Part shown: one piece after another, positions 45,243 through 54,156 of the stretch
How the letters are laid out: every line of letters begins with the position of its first letter
Numbering within the stretch: the first letter of the stretch is position 1
Origin: Microbacterium forte
Lineage (GTDB): Bacteria; Actinomycetota; Actinomycetes; Actinomycetales; Microbacteriaceae
Direction of reading: 5' to 3'
Assembly: GCF_031885415.1 (NCBI RefSeq)
Contig: NZ_CP116871.1
Span: forward strand, 1,116,001 to 1,180,000
Length of the DNA stretch: 64,000 nucleotides
Position numbers and translations under genes: made by a program
The notes under the pieces: model-generated
Told to the model about the DNA's origin: nothing
What the model saw: the letters and a program-made list of their open reading frames with translations, nothing else
The model's database searches: none

Positions 45243-46574
45243 ATGGGACGCTCTCCATTCACTCTAGCCGCGGCGGTGACTGCCGCACTGCCCGGCGCCG
45301 AGGTGACCGGGGCGCGCGCGCTCAGTGCCGACGGCGACGGCCGCTTCGACTCCGCCGTCGCCACGCTCGCCGACGGACGCGAGCTCGCGATCCGCGTGGC
45401 AGACGACGACGAGACCTCTCGGGAGCTCGCCGCCGAGGCCCTCGCCCTCAGAGCGCTGACGGCCGGTGCGCGGGCGATGCTGCCCTTCAGAGCTCCCGAG
45501 TACATCGGCGAGACCCGGCTGGCGGACGCACACGCACTGGTGACCGAGCTGCTTCCCGGTTTCCAGATCGAAGCCGCGATGGTGCCAGCGGGCCGGGGCG
45601 CCGCCGAATCGATGGGCGCGGCGATCGCCGCCGTCCACGCGCTCCCCACGTCGGTCGTGCGCGGCGCCGGTCTGACCACACGGTCTGCTCAGGAGAGTCG
45701 CGACGAACTCGCTCGACTCGTCGACGCCGCCGCATCGACCGGGCGCGTCCCCGCTCGACTCACGGTGAGGTGGCGCGACGCCATCGCCGACGACGACCTC
45801 TGGCGTTTCGAATCGACGGTCGTGCTGGGTGGAGTGCAGTCCACCTCGTTCATCTTCCGCGACGACCCGGAGCTCGGCCCCGAGGTCACCGGACTCGTCG
45901 GGTGGCATTCGCTGGCTGTGGGCGACCCGGCGATCGACCTCTCGTGGCTGTCGACCGCCCCTGATGCCGCAGATGACGTCCACGCGTCGTATGCTCGTGC
46001 CGCCGATCGCGGCCCGGACGCAGCACTCGAGGTGCGCGCTCGGCTGCTCGCCGAGCTCGAGTTCGCCCGCTGGCTGGTGCATGGGGACTCGCTGCACCGA
46101 CCCGACATCGTCGACGATGCCGCCGCTCTCCTCGAGGCGCTCGCAGACGGACTGCACAGCGACGATCTCGGCGTGATCGCATCGCGCAACGAGGGTGTCG
46201 AGTCTGCTCTCGATGCGCTCGACCGGGTTCCGTCGAGCGCCGTCTCCGGGGTCGACACATCGATGCAGACCGACGCGTACAACCCGGACGACCTCTGGCG
46301 CGACGACAGCGACGCCCAGAGCACGAGCGATCTCAGTGAGACGGCGGATGCCGCCCATCGCCTCCAGGTGGGTGGCCTCGAGACCGAGGACCTGTCCGGG
46401 GTGCGCGACCAGCTCTCGGAAGACCGCGGTGCGGAGCAGCGCACGACCGGCGATGCTCATCATGCCGACAAGCCCGAGAAGGCGGATGGCTCCGACGAGG
46501 GGTCGCCGGAAGATGAAGCTCAGCGGGCCGCCCGAGCAGCGCTCCAGCGCTGGAAGAGCTCCGGCTCGGAGTAG
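45243..46574 (+). CDS. Phosphotransferase (aminoglycoside/macrolide kinase-like fold)
   Basis: 443 aa from the ATG at 45243. Residues 1 to about 285 have the protein-kinase-like fold of small-molecule phosphotransferases: DGRELAIRVADDDETSRELA (ATP side), HALVTELLPGFQIEAAM, SMGAAIAAVHALPTS, FIFRDDPELGPEVTGLVGWH and LAVGDPAIDLSWLS (the DPAxDL motif). The catalytic HxD...N loop is altered (no clear H-G-D), so kinase activity is uncertain. A long acidic, probably disordered C-terminal region (about 300-443) is unusual. Its last 55 bp overlap the adnB-like gene on the other strand. Confidence 0.78.
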   Translation: MGRSPFTLAAAVTAALPGAEVTGARALSADGDGRFDSAVATLADGRELAIRVADDDETSRELAAEALALRALTAGARAMLPFRAPEYIGETRLADAHALVTELLPGFQIEAAMVPAGRGAAESMGAAIAAVHALPTSVVRGAGLTTRSAQESRDELARLVDAAASTGRVPARLTVRWRDAIADDDLWRFESTVVLGGVQSTSFIFRDDPELGPEVTGLVGWHSLAVGDPAIDLSWLSTAPDAADDVHASYARAADRGPDAALEVRARLLAELEFARWLVHGDSLHRPDIVDDAAALLEALADGLHSDDLGVIASRNEGVESALDALDRVPSSAVSGVDTSMQTDAYNPDDLWRDDSDAQSTSDLSETADAAHRLQVGGLETEDLSGVRDQLSEDRGAEQRTTGDAHHADKPEKADGSDEGSPEDEAQRAARAALQRWKSSGSE

Positions 46575-49500
46575 ACCCGGTCACCGCGGATGACGAGGTC
46601 GTCTGCGACGTAGTAGAGCGCGACATCGATCTCGTCGAGCGGCACGCCGAATCGGCGATGGTAGGCGAGGCGATACAGCGCGAGCTGCAGCATCCGCTCT
46701 TCCCGCTCCTGGGGTGTGCGCGGGGCCTTGCCCGTCTTCCAGTCCACGATCTCGATGCGCCCGCCCCGGTCCTCGCGTCGGTAGACCGCATCGAGCTTGC
46801 AGATGACGATATGGCCCTCATCGCCCGGCAGCGCGCCGCCACCCAGCGCGAAGTCGATCTCGATCTCGACCGCGATGGGCTTGAGGGATCCCCACTCGCT
46901 GGCCTCGAAGATCTCCTGCAGAGTCGAGAGGTCTGCGGCGTCGGCTGACGACACCTCCGCTCCGCCTGCGCTCTCGCCGAAGGAGAGGTCGTCTTCGTCT
47001 ACCTCCCAGAGTGCCTCGTCGACGCGCTGGCCCACGCCGACCAGTTCGCTGCGCCGCTCGACCCAGGCATGGAACAGCGTGCCCAGGCGAGTCTGCCGAT
47101 AGGGTCGCTCGGGCATCGGGCGGACGAGGGAAGACACCGTGCCGGCGAAGTCGGTGACGTAGTCCTTGAAGCGGGAAGCGGGCACGCGAGTCGGGGGTGG
47201 CGCATCGACGCCGTGCAGTCGAGCGGCACGCTCGGCGAGCAGACGGACCAGCTCCGGGGAGGCCACAGGGTCGCCCTCGGCGGCAGCGCGCACAGCTGCG
47301 GCCGCGGACTCGACGATGCCTCGCCGAGCACCGAGTGGGTCGAGCGGCCAGGTGAGCGTGGCGCCCGGACCTTCATAGGGGTTCTCGTCAGGATCCACGG
47401 GCTCGATCGGCCTGCGACCGAGCACCTCCATGGCCTCGATCAGGTACGGGCTCGGCGCCTTCGGCTGCTTCTGCCCCGCCCAGTGCGCTCCGGTCAGGAG
47501 CAGGTGGCTGCGCGCCCTGGTGACGGCGACGTAGGCCAGTCGGCGCTCCTCCTCTTGCTGATACTCGCGATAGGAGTCCTTGAAGACGGTGATCGCGCCC
47601 GGCGCCGTCTTGCTCTTGCTCGTCAGAGATGCGATCCCGGCCTTCAGCCGCTTGGCCGGATCGAGCTCCTCGTCAGAGGGGGCGATCCAACTGAACGTCG
47701 GCAGCGCCGCGCTGTCGCCGCGCAACGCGAAGGGCAGCACCCCGAAGCCGAACCACCCCGAGGTGTCCGTCGGTCGCGACGGCAGTTCCCCCTCGACCAT
47801 GCGCACCACGGCGACCGCATCCCATTCCAGGCCTTTGGAACCGTGGACGGTCAGAAGCTGAACCACTCCCGGCTCCGGCGGCTCCGGGCGCGGCACCAGT
47901 TCATCCGTGCTCTCGGCCTTCTCGAGCCAGGCGAGGAGGCTCGAGATCGTCCCGCGCTCGTCGGCGGCGAGGAACGACCTGACCTCGTCGGTGAACGCAC
48001 GCAGCTGGGTGGCGGCGATACGAGCCGGCCCCCTCGTCTCGTTCGCAGCGAGCTCGATGTCCAGACGCAGTTCGAGCTCGATGAGCCTCAGCATGTCGGG
48101 AAGCGGCAGCGACGAGGCTCTGCGAAGACGTTCGAGCATCTCCCCCGCTGCGCGTATGCGAGAGCGACCCTCCGGTGTGATGCCCGACAGAAGGCGGTAG
48201 TCATCGCTGAGGCCGCGGAGCACATCGACGGCGTCGATGATGGACAGCGCCTCGTCCGCGCCTCGTGACGCGCGGATGCGCTTTCGGAGTTCGTCGTCCA
48301 ACGGCAGCAGACCGCTGTCTCTCCGCGAGAGCTCCGCTGCAAGCCCCTGCAGCGCGGCCATGTCGGCGACCCCGACCGAGAAGCGAGGGCCGACGAGGAG
48401 TCTGATCAGAGCTGAGCCGGCGGTGGGATCGTGCAGCACCCGCAGTGTCGAGACGACATCGACCACCTCGGGCGTGGCCAGGAGACCACCGAGGCCGAGG
48501 ATCCGGTGGGGAATGCCCTGCGCGGCCAGGGCTGCCGCGAAGGTCTGCATGTGGCGCTTCGACCTGAACAGCACCGCCCCGGTGTGCGGCTTGGCTGGGT
48601 CGTCGTGTGCTGCACGACGCGCGGCGAACCACTCGGCGACCGCGCGCGCTTCCTCATCGACCGTGAGCGGGAAATCCACCTCGACCGCCCCGGGGCCCGC
48701 ACCCGGGCGGGTCTCGAGGGGCGGCACGTCCAGCCCAGGTCTGCGAAGCGGACCGAGGATGCGGTTGGCGACGCCGAGGATGCTCCGGTCGTTGCGCCAG
48801 CTCGTCATCAGACTGTAGTTCCCGACGGTCTCCTGCTCGGAGAAGGTCCGCGCGAAGGCGTGCAGGTTGTCGGCGCTGGCGCCTCGCCATCCGTAGATCG
48901 ACTGGTGGGGATCGCCCACCGCCATCACGGCGGAGTCTCGGAAGAGCCGTGCGAGGAACTGCGTCTGGATCACAGAGGTGTCCTGGTACTCGTCGAGCAG
49001 CACGACCTGATGCTGCTGTCGGAGATCTTCGCGCACATCGGGTGACGACTCGACGATGTCGTAGGCGCCGCTCACCTGGTCGGCGAAGTCCAGCACACCA
49101 CGTCGTTCCTTCTCGGCGATGTAGTCGCGGACCAGCACCGACAGAGCGGGAAGAGCGCGAAGATTCGCCACCGCGGTCGCGACATCCGCATTGCTCGAGT
49201 ACGGCTCGAACGCCTCGGCCTGACGCAGCGCGATCCGGTCCGCGCGGTCGAGGTCGACCCTGTGGTCGAGCGAGTCACCGGCCAGCCTCTGCACCGCATC
49301 GACCACTCCCGCCACAGATCGGTCTATCTGTTCCAGCTCGGGGAGGTCGGCGCGCAGCACGACGTCGCGCACCAGCATCCAGGACGCCGCCTGACTGAGC
49401 ATCGCGACGTCGGACTCGCGGCCGATGCGCGCCGCGTGCTCGCGCACGATGCCGTCTGCGAATGCGTTGTACGTCGATACCTTCGGACGGATCAGCAGGT

Positions 49501-49969
49501 CCTCGGCCGACAGGGGGGCCGAGTCGCCCGCGGTGCCGAAGCGCTGGGCGAGTTCATCGAGCACCTGCGATCGGACGACCTCGCGCTGACGGCCGTTCGC
49601 TGCTTTCGACACGCGATCGAGAGCGTGGCTCGCCACGATCTCGGGAAGGTGCGGCAGCAGCCCCCTTCTTCCGTATTCGTCGATGAGCGCCAGCCTGGCG
49701 CCGATCCGCTCGGCGAGCTCACCGGCGGCCTTGCGGGTGAAGGTCAGCCCGAGAATCTGATCGCGGCGCACGTGCCCGTTCGCGACGAGCCAGACGACGC
49801 GACCGGCCATCGTCTCGGTCTTGCCGCTGCCCGCTCCCGCGACCACGAGCGCAGGTGCGGGTGGCGATTCGATCACCCTCTGCTGCGCCTCCGTGGGCGC
49901 CGGGAGGCCGAGAGCGGCGGCGACGTCCAGTGCAGAGATCCCGTGCCCCGCTCCCGTCCACGCAGTCAC
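46520..49969 (-). CDS. adnB: AdnB-like ATP-dependent helicase-nuclease subunit
   Basis: 1149 aa from a GTG at 49969 overlapping the adnA-like stop by 4 bp. SF1 helicase motifs are intact: VAGAGSGKTETMAGRV, VVLLDEYQDTSVIQTQ, AVGDPHQSIYGWRGASADNL, TVHGSKGLEWDAVAVVRM and RRLAYVAVTRARSHLLL. The last about 170 residues are a RecB-type nuclease with HIVICKLDAVYR and RIEIVDWKTGK (PD-(D/E)xK). With AdnA it would form the double-strand-break resection machine that takes the place of RecBCD or AddAB in many actinobacteria. The gene pair lies in the Rv3201c-Rv3202c position. Start chosen at the overlap rather than the longer open frame to 50371. Confidence 0.92.
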   Translation of the reverse strand: MTAWTGAGHGISALDVAAALGLPAPTEAQQRVIESPPAPALVVAGAGSGKTETMAGRVVWLVANGHVRRDQILGLTFTRKAAGELAERIGARLALIDEYGRRGLLPHLPEIVASHALDRVSKAANGRQREVVRSQVLDELAQRFGTAGDSAPLSAEDLLIRPKVSTYNAFADGIVREHAARIGRESDVAMLSQAASWMLVRDVVLRADLPELEQIDRSVAGVVDAVQRLAGDSLDHRVDLDRADRIALRQAEAFEPYSSNADVATAVANLRALPALSVLVRDYIAEKERRGVLDFADQVSGAYDIVESSPDVREDLRQQHQVVLLDEYQDTSVIQTQFLARLFRDSAVMAVGDPHQSIYGWRGASADNLHAFARTFSEQETVGNYSLMTSWRNDRSILGVANRILGPLRRPGLDVPPLETRPGAGPGAVEVDFPLTVDEEARAVAEWFAARRAAHDDPAKPHTGAVLFRSKRHMQTFAAALAAQGIPHRILGLGGLLATPEVVDVVSTLRVLHDPTAGSALIRLLVGPRFSVGVADMAALQGLAAELSRRDSGLLPLDDELRKRIRASRGADEALSIIDAVDVLRGLSDDYRLLSGITPEGRSRIRAAGEMLERLRRASSLPLPDMLRLIELELRLDIELAANETRGPARIAATQLRAFTDEVRSFLAADERGTISSLLAWLEKAESTDELVPRPEPPEPGVVQLLTVHGSKGLEWDAVAVVRMVEGELPSRPTDTSGWFGFGVLPFALRGDSAALPTFSWIAPSDEELDPAKRLKAGIASLTSKSKTAPGAITVFKDSYREYQQEEERRLAYVAVTRARSHLLLTGAHWAGQKQPKAPSPYLIEAMEVLGRRPIEPVDPDENPYEGPGATLTWPLDPLGARRGIVESAAAAVRAAAEGDPVASPELVRLLAERAARLHGVDAPPPTRVPASRFKDYVTDFAGTVSSLVRPMPERPYRQTRLGTLFHAWVERRSELVGVGQRVDEALWEVDEDDLSFGESAGGAEVSSADAADLSTLQEIFEASEWGSLKPIAVEIEIDFALGGGALPGDEGHIVICKLDAVYRREDRGGRIEIVDWKTGKAPRTPQEREERMLQLALYRLAYHRRFGVPLDEIDVALYYVADDLVIRGDRVYSEPELFQRWSAARAAR

Positions 49970-52900
49970 GCGCTCACCGCGGCGACGGTGTGGATGCGGC
50001 ACGGCTGGACCCGCCATTGGGTGTCTGCGCAGTGCGCCTCGACGTGCGCGGTGAAGCTGGACGCCGACATGCCTCGCGCGGCCTCGGCGATGCGTCCGAG
50101 GAACTGCACCCGCTCTTCGCCGGCGAGGGTGTGCTGGTGTGCGACGCGGAAATCGCTCCCGGCAAGGGTCTTGGCGACCAGCACGAGCCGCGCTCCGGCC
50201 AGCGCCGCCGGATCCGCTCCCTCGATGAGCCCCTCTTGCACAGCCACCTGGTATGCGGCGAGCTGCGCGTGGTCTGCGACCTTCTGCTCGCTCTCCGGCT
50301 CGTACTTGCCGGTCTTCAGATCGACCACCACGACGCGTTCTCCTCCCTGCGCATCGGCCATACGCGTCCATCTCTGCCCTCGGGCCTTCGCATGCTCCCC
50401 GCCCCCGGCGGTGTACGCCTCGACCCTGTCGATGAAACCGTGGACGATCGCGTGGTGCGGGTGGGGGTCGTCCGGTTCGGTGCTCACCGGGCGGACAGCA
50501 GGCGGGACGCCGATCTCCTCCGGAACCTCGACCGCGAATCGGAACTCGACCTCCCCGGCGATCACGCGACCGCCTTCCTCTGCCACGTCCGAGAGATAGC
50601 TGTGCAGTCGATCGATGTACAGGTCGGCTCGACGACGCTCTTTCCTGCCGATCCAGGCCGTCTCGAAGTCGAGCTCGGGCCAGTGCTCGGCCAGAACGTC
50701 GCGAAGGCGATCCAGTTCCCCGTCGGGCACCTGCTCCATCGCTTCATGGATGATGGTGCCGATACCCGCCGACGGCGGCATCACGGTGTCGCCGCCGAGC
50801 GCGGAGACCGCCCAGTTCAGCTCGCATTCCTCGAACGATTCCATGCGTGACGGCGACACCCGAGCGGCATCGACCGCGAGGTCGTGCAGTGGGGCGTCGG
50901 TCGTCGGCGGAGCCACGCCGTACCACTCGGACGGGTCCGCGCCCGGCACGCCCTCTCTCGCGAGCACCGCCAGCTGCGCGGACGCGTGCTCTCGCGCGGC
51001 CGGGGAGGTCGAGGTCGTCAGCACCCGGCGATGACGGGCGACGAGCCCGCGCAACGTGAGCGGATGCTCCGCCGATGCATGCAGCTCGGGCGGATCGGGC
51101 GGCGGGAGGAAACCGAAGAACGGGCTGGGCATCAGGTCGTCGTCGTCGACCGCGGTGACCAGGAGCCGGCGGCGCGAGCGAGAGATCGCGCGCACGAAGA
51201 GCCGCAGTTCGTCGTGGAGTGCCGCGCGGCGCCGGTCGAGGGTCTCGGGCGGGTGCTCGACGGTTCCGGTGCGGGCGGCGAGCAGCGCATCGGCGAGGCG
51301 CCAGGTCTGCAGCATCCCGCCGCGCAGACGCACGTTCGGCCAGATGCCGTCCTGCACTCCGGCCACCACGACGGCGTCGAACTCGGTGCCGAGCGCTGTC
51401 GCAGGTGTGAGCAGGGTCACCCGTCCCGGCCGATCGGGACTCGACAGGGAGTCTTCGGGCACCTCACTGTCGAGGATGTCGCGCACGAACACCTCGGGCT
51501 TCTCATTCGGGGTGCGTTCGACGAACCGCTTCGCCGCACCGAACAGGGAGACGAGGGCGTCGAGGGCTCTCGCGGTCTCCGCACCGCTGGGCTGCAGCGA
51601 CATCTCGCGCCACGCGACCTGGAGCTTGCGCCCGTCGACTGCCCTGGACTGATCCCAGACCCGCCACAGAAGATCGTGGATCGTCTCGCCGTCAGCCGCC
51701 GCGGAGGCCACCTCGGCGATGGTCGAGGCGAAGCGCGCGGCCAGGCGGGATTCCTGCGCATCGATGAGAGTGAAGTGGTCGGGCGCGGCCAGCGCCTGGC
51801 GCAGCAGCTCCCGAGCCGGCGTGGACCCGCCGAGGTCGAGCTCGATATGACGCAGACGTGCCCGCAGACGCCGGAGACCGATCGCATCCATGCCGCCGAA
51901 AGGAGTGCGGAGCGCCTCCTCCCAGTCCTGGGAGGTCCGGTCGTCAGGTGCGGTGAGGGCCAGGCGCACGATGCCGACGATGTCGCGCACGATCGGCTCG
52001 GAGCCGAGGGGCCGCTGCACACCCGCGGCTCTCGTCGGGATCTCGCGTGCCGCGAGCTCGGACTCGAGGTGCGTCACCTGCCGGGTGTCGTGCGCGATCA
52101 CCGCGATGCGATCCCACGGAACACCGTCTGTGAGATGCCATTCGCGCATGACGCCGGCGATGCGGTCGAGCTCTTCGTGCGGCGACGGCGCGATGAAGGT
52201 GCTGACGTCGGTGGGGGCGCCTGATTCCTGTGCGTCGAGCGGTTGGGGGGCGCGTCGGTGGTCGATGCGGCCCGACGCCCCGATCGCCTGAGTGACGGTG
52301 CGGGTGAGCGCGGTGAGAGCGGGCGCCTGCCGATGGGGCCTGTCGAGGACGTGCACCTCGCCGAGCGCGGCGGCGAGCTGAGCGAACAGCTCCGGGCTCG
52401 CACCGCGGAAGGCTCCGGAGGAGATGTCAGGGTCGCCGAACGCGAGCACTGCCGTGCCTCGCGCGCGCAGCGCCTCGACCATCGCGATCCCGCCACGTGT
52501 CAGCTCCTGCGCGTCGTCGATCAGCACCACCCTGAGATCCGCGAGGGGCCCCAGGACAGTCGACTCGGCCGTCTGCAGGATCGTGCGCGCCTCGGCGAGC
52601 AGATCTGCGGCGTCACGGTGGGATGCCCGCGCCAGATCGAGCACCGCGCGGTACTCGACGAGGAAGTCGGCGACGGCCGACCAGGCCGCATCGTCGGCCG
52701 CGCGCAGCTCCACGGGCTGCGCGCCGAGCTCGACGCACTCGGCGAGGAACGCACGAAGCTCGGAACGGAAGCCCTTCGATGCGCGAACCGCGGGGCTCAG
52801 CGCCTGCGGCCATACGATGCGCTCGTCTTCCGCATCGCCCGCGAGCAGCTCGGCGATCAGACGGTCCTGGTCCGCCCCTGTCAGCAGGGCCGGCGGCTCT

Positions 52901-53202
52901 GCTCCTGCGCGCACCATCGCTCCGCGCACGACCTGGAAGGCGAACGATCCGAGCGACCTGGCCAGCGGGCCGGGGGTGGCCTGACCGATTCTGACTCCGA
53001 TGCGGTCGCGCAACGCGGTGGCCGCCTGCCTGCTCGGCGTGAGGACGAGGAGCTGCTCGGGGCGCATCCCGACGGTGTCGAGCAGATGCACCACACGCTC
53101 GGTGAGGGTGCGGGTCTTGCCCGTTCCGGGCGCCCCGATGATGACACCGGATGCCGACACCTCTGCGCCGATCACGGCGTTCTGCGCGGCGTCCTCTGTC
53201 AT
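49966..53202 (-). CDS. adnA: AdnA-like ATP-dependent helicase-nuclease subunit
   Basis: 1078 aa from the ATG at 53202, supported by a TAGCGT box 7 nt upstream; an ATG at 53232 is also in frame. Walker A is VIIGAPGTGKTRTLTERV, but motif II reads VVLIDDAQELTRGG (DDAQ instead of DExQ) and motif III is LAFGDPDISSGAFRGAS, so the motor looks divergent, as expected for the weaker AdnA subunit. The C-terminal nuclease has ERVVVVDLKTGKYEPESEQ. It is the upstream partner of the adnB-like gene in a two-gene operon, acting in DNA end processing. Confidence 0.9.
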   Translation of the reverse strand: MTEDAAQNAVIGAEVSASGVIIGAPGTGKTRTLTERVVHLLDTVGMRPEQLLVLTPSRQAATALRDRIGVRIGQATPGPLARSLGSFAFQVVRGAMVRAGAEPPALLTGADQDRLIAELLAGDAEDERIVWPQALSPAVRASKGFRSELRAFLAECVELGAQPVELRAADDAAWSAVADFLVEYRAVLDLARASHRDAADLLAEARTILQTAESTVLGPLADLRVVLIDDAQELTRGGIAMVEALRARGTAVLAFGDPDISSGAFRGASPELFAQLAAALGEVHVLDRPHRQAPALTALTRTVTQAIGASGRIDHRRAPQPLDAQESGAPTDVSTFIAPSPHEELDRIAGVMREWHLTDGVPWDRIAVIAHDTRQVTHLESELAAREIPTRAAGVQRPLGSEPIVRDIVGIVRLALTAPDDRTSQDWEEALRTPFGGMDAIGLRRLRARLRHIELDLGGSTPARELLRQALAAPDHFTLIDAQESRLAARFASTIAEVASAAADGETIHDLLWRVWDQSRAVDGRKLQVAWREMSLQPSGAETARALDALVSLFGAAKRFVERTPNEKPEVFVRDILDSEVPEDSLSSPDRPGRVTLLTPATALGTEFDAVVVAGVQDGIWPNVRLRGGMLQTWRLADALLAARTGTVEHPPETLDRRRAALHDELRLFVRAISRSRRRLLVTAVDDDDLMPSPFFGFLPPPDPPELHASAEHPLTLRGLVARHRRVLTTSTSPAAREHASAQLAVLAREGVPGADPSEWYGVAPPTTDAPLHDLAVDAARVSPSRMESFEECELNWAVSALGGDTVMPPSAGIGTIIHEAMEQVPDGELDRLRDVLAEHWPELDFETAWIGRKERRRADLYIDRLHSYLSDVAEEGGRVIAGEVEFRFAVEVPEEIGVPPAVRPVSTEPDDPHPHHAIVHGFIDRVEAYTAGGGEHAKARGQRWTRMADAQGGERVVVVDLKTGKYEPESEQKVADHAQLAAYQVAVQEGLIEGADPAALAGARLVLVAKTLAGSDFRVAHQHTLAGEERVQFLGRIAEAARGMSASSFTAHVEAHCADTQWRVQPCRIHTVAAVSA

Positions 53203-53209
53203 GTCCTCC

Positions 53210-53215
53210 ACGCTA
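53210..53215 (-). promoter_or_regulatory. -10 box TAGCGT for the adnA-adnB operon, probable leaderless start
   Basis: TAGCGT ends 7 nt before the ATG at 53202. The spacer GGAGGAC resembles a ribosome binding site but ends next to the ATG. Confidence 0.45.
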
Positions 53216-53314
53216 CTGCGGCGCACGGACATCGCCGCCCGCCGCCGTCTCACGACGCTGTGCGCTCAGGGCGAAACCCACCCGATCGGCGGATCCCGTC
53301 GTCTCGCCGCCCGG

Positions 53315-53350
53315 TAGAGTTGGGCGCAGTCGTCGACCTCCGAGGTCGAC
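53315..53350 (+). promoter_or_regulatory. Promoter and 19-bp palindrome upstream of the DUF3107 gene
   Basis: TAGAGT at 53315-53320 could be a -10 box. GTCGACCTC (53332-53340), one base and the exact complement GAGGTCGAC (53342-53350) follow just after the expected transcription start, where an operator or a 5' hairpin would sit. AGGAG lies 6 nt before the GTG at 53389. Confidence 0.4.
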
Positions 53351-53388
53351 TCGACCACAGCATCGTCGACTGGAATACAGGAGTACGC

Positions 53389-53613
53389 GTGGAAATCCGC
53401 ATCGGCATCATCAACACCGGCCGCGAGCTCAGCTTCGAGACCGCTTCGAGCGCGGACGAGGTTCGCGCACAGGTCTCCTCGGCTCTCGAGCAGAACACCT
53501 CTCACCTGAGCTTCGCCGATGTGAAGGGCAACTCCTACCTGGTTCCGACCGCGAACCTCGCGTACATCGAGCTCGGCACCGAGGAGTCTCGTCGCGTCGG
53601 CTTCTTCGCCTGA
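53389..53613 (+). CDS. DUF3107 small protein
   Basis: 74 aa from a GTG at 53389 with AGGAG 6 nt upstream. The sequence (EIRIGIINTGRELSFETAS, YLVPTANLAYIELGTEESRR) fits the DUF3107 family, small actinobacterial proteins known in mycobacteria as TB9.4 (Rv3208A). It is probably cytoplasmic; function unknown. It heads a short plus-strand group with two small membrane genes, between adnA and a ferritin-like gene, matching the mycobacterial order. Confidence 0.9.
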   Translation: MEIRIGIINTGRELSFETASSADEVRAQVSSALEQNTSHLSFADVKGNSYLVPTANLAYIELGTEESRRVGFFA

Positions 53614-53620
53614 CGCCACG

Positions 53621-53908
53621 ATGTACATCCTCCTCGCTCTCGTCGGAGCGTGCGCGCTCGGCATCGCGGCCCACTACATGATCGGTGGCCGGGAGCTGCG
53701 CGGGGTCGCACTGACGCCCGCGATGGCCACGGCCCTCGCCGCGCTCTTCTATACGGGCATGCAGTGGCTGGGCGTCGGAGAGGACAGCATCTGGCTGTGG
53801 CTCGCAAGCGTCGTCGGATCCGTCGCGGTCGCCGCAGGCCTCACGGTCGCGATCGTCGCGTCGCGCCGTCGGTCGGACGCATCGGCCAGGGCCGCGCTCG
53901 GCATCTGA
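53621..53908 (+). CDS. Small integral membrane protein
   Basis: 95 aa; the ATG lies 7 nt after the DUF3107 stop. Three hydrophobic segments (about 2-21, 32-51 and 57-80) and a basic C-terminus (ASRRRSDASARAALGI). The positive-inside rule puts the C-terminus in the cytoplasm. No family was recognised. Third-position GC is high, and short gaps to its neighbours suggest one operon with DUF3107 and the following small gene. Confidence 0.75.
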   Translation: MYILLALVGACALGIAAHYMIGGRELRGVALTPAMATALAALFYTGMQWLGVGEDSIWLWLASVVGSVAVAAGLTVAIVASRRRSDASARAALGI

Positions 53909-53914
53909 GCATTC

Positions 53915-54156
53915 ATGATCGAGCGTCGCACGCTGCGGTGGATCCGCGTCAGCGTCGGCGTGCTGATGCTCGGCCTCGTGGTCAGCGGTGTCATGTCGTG
54001 CAGCTCGCGCTCATCGCCGGCAGCATCCGGGGCATCCCGCTCGGCTGGCAGTTCATCGACATCTCGTTCGGCGTGGTGGGCGCAGTCCCCGCCGTCGTCG
54101 CCTGCCGTCTGACCCGGCGGCTCGAGCGGATGCGCGCGCAGACCGCTGCGGTCTAG
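53915..54156 (+). pseudogene. Small membrane protein gene with apparent frameshift
   Basis: An ATG at 53915 begins MIERRTLRWIRVSVGVLMLG and stays coding-like for about 27 codons, then the frame turns Ser/Pro-rich with poor third-position GC and stops near 54112. From about 53998 another frame has high third-position GC and a sensible membrane protein (QLALIAGSIRGIPLG, FIDISFGVVGAVPAVVACRL, LTRRLERMRAQTAAV) ending at the TAG at 54156. Joined, they give about 80 aa with two membrane helices and a basic tail. Either one base has been lost (or two gained) near 53992-53998, the sequence has an error, or the ribosome shifts. Last gene of the DUF3107 group. Confidence 0.6.

Noticed and set aside
49970..50371. 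N-terminal extension of the AdnB-like frame
   Set aside because: It lies within the 3' end of the adnA-like gene in another frame, Arg/Gly-rich, and the GTG at 49969 gives the usual start.
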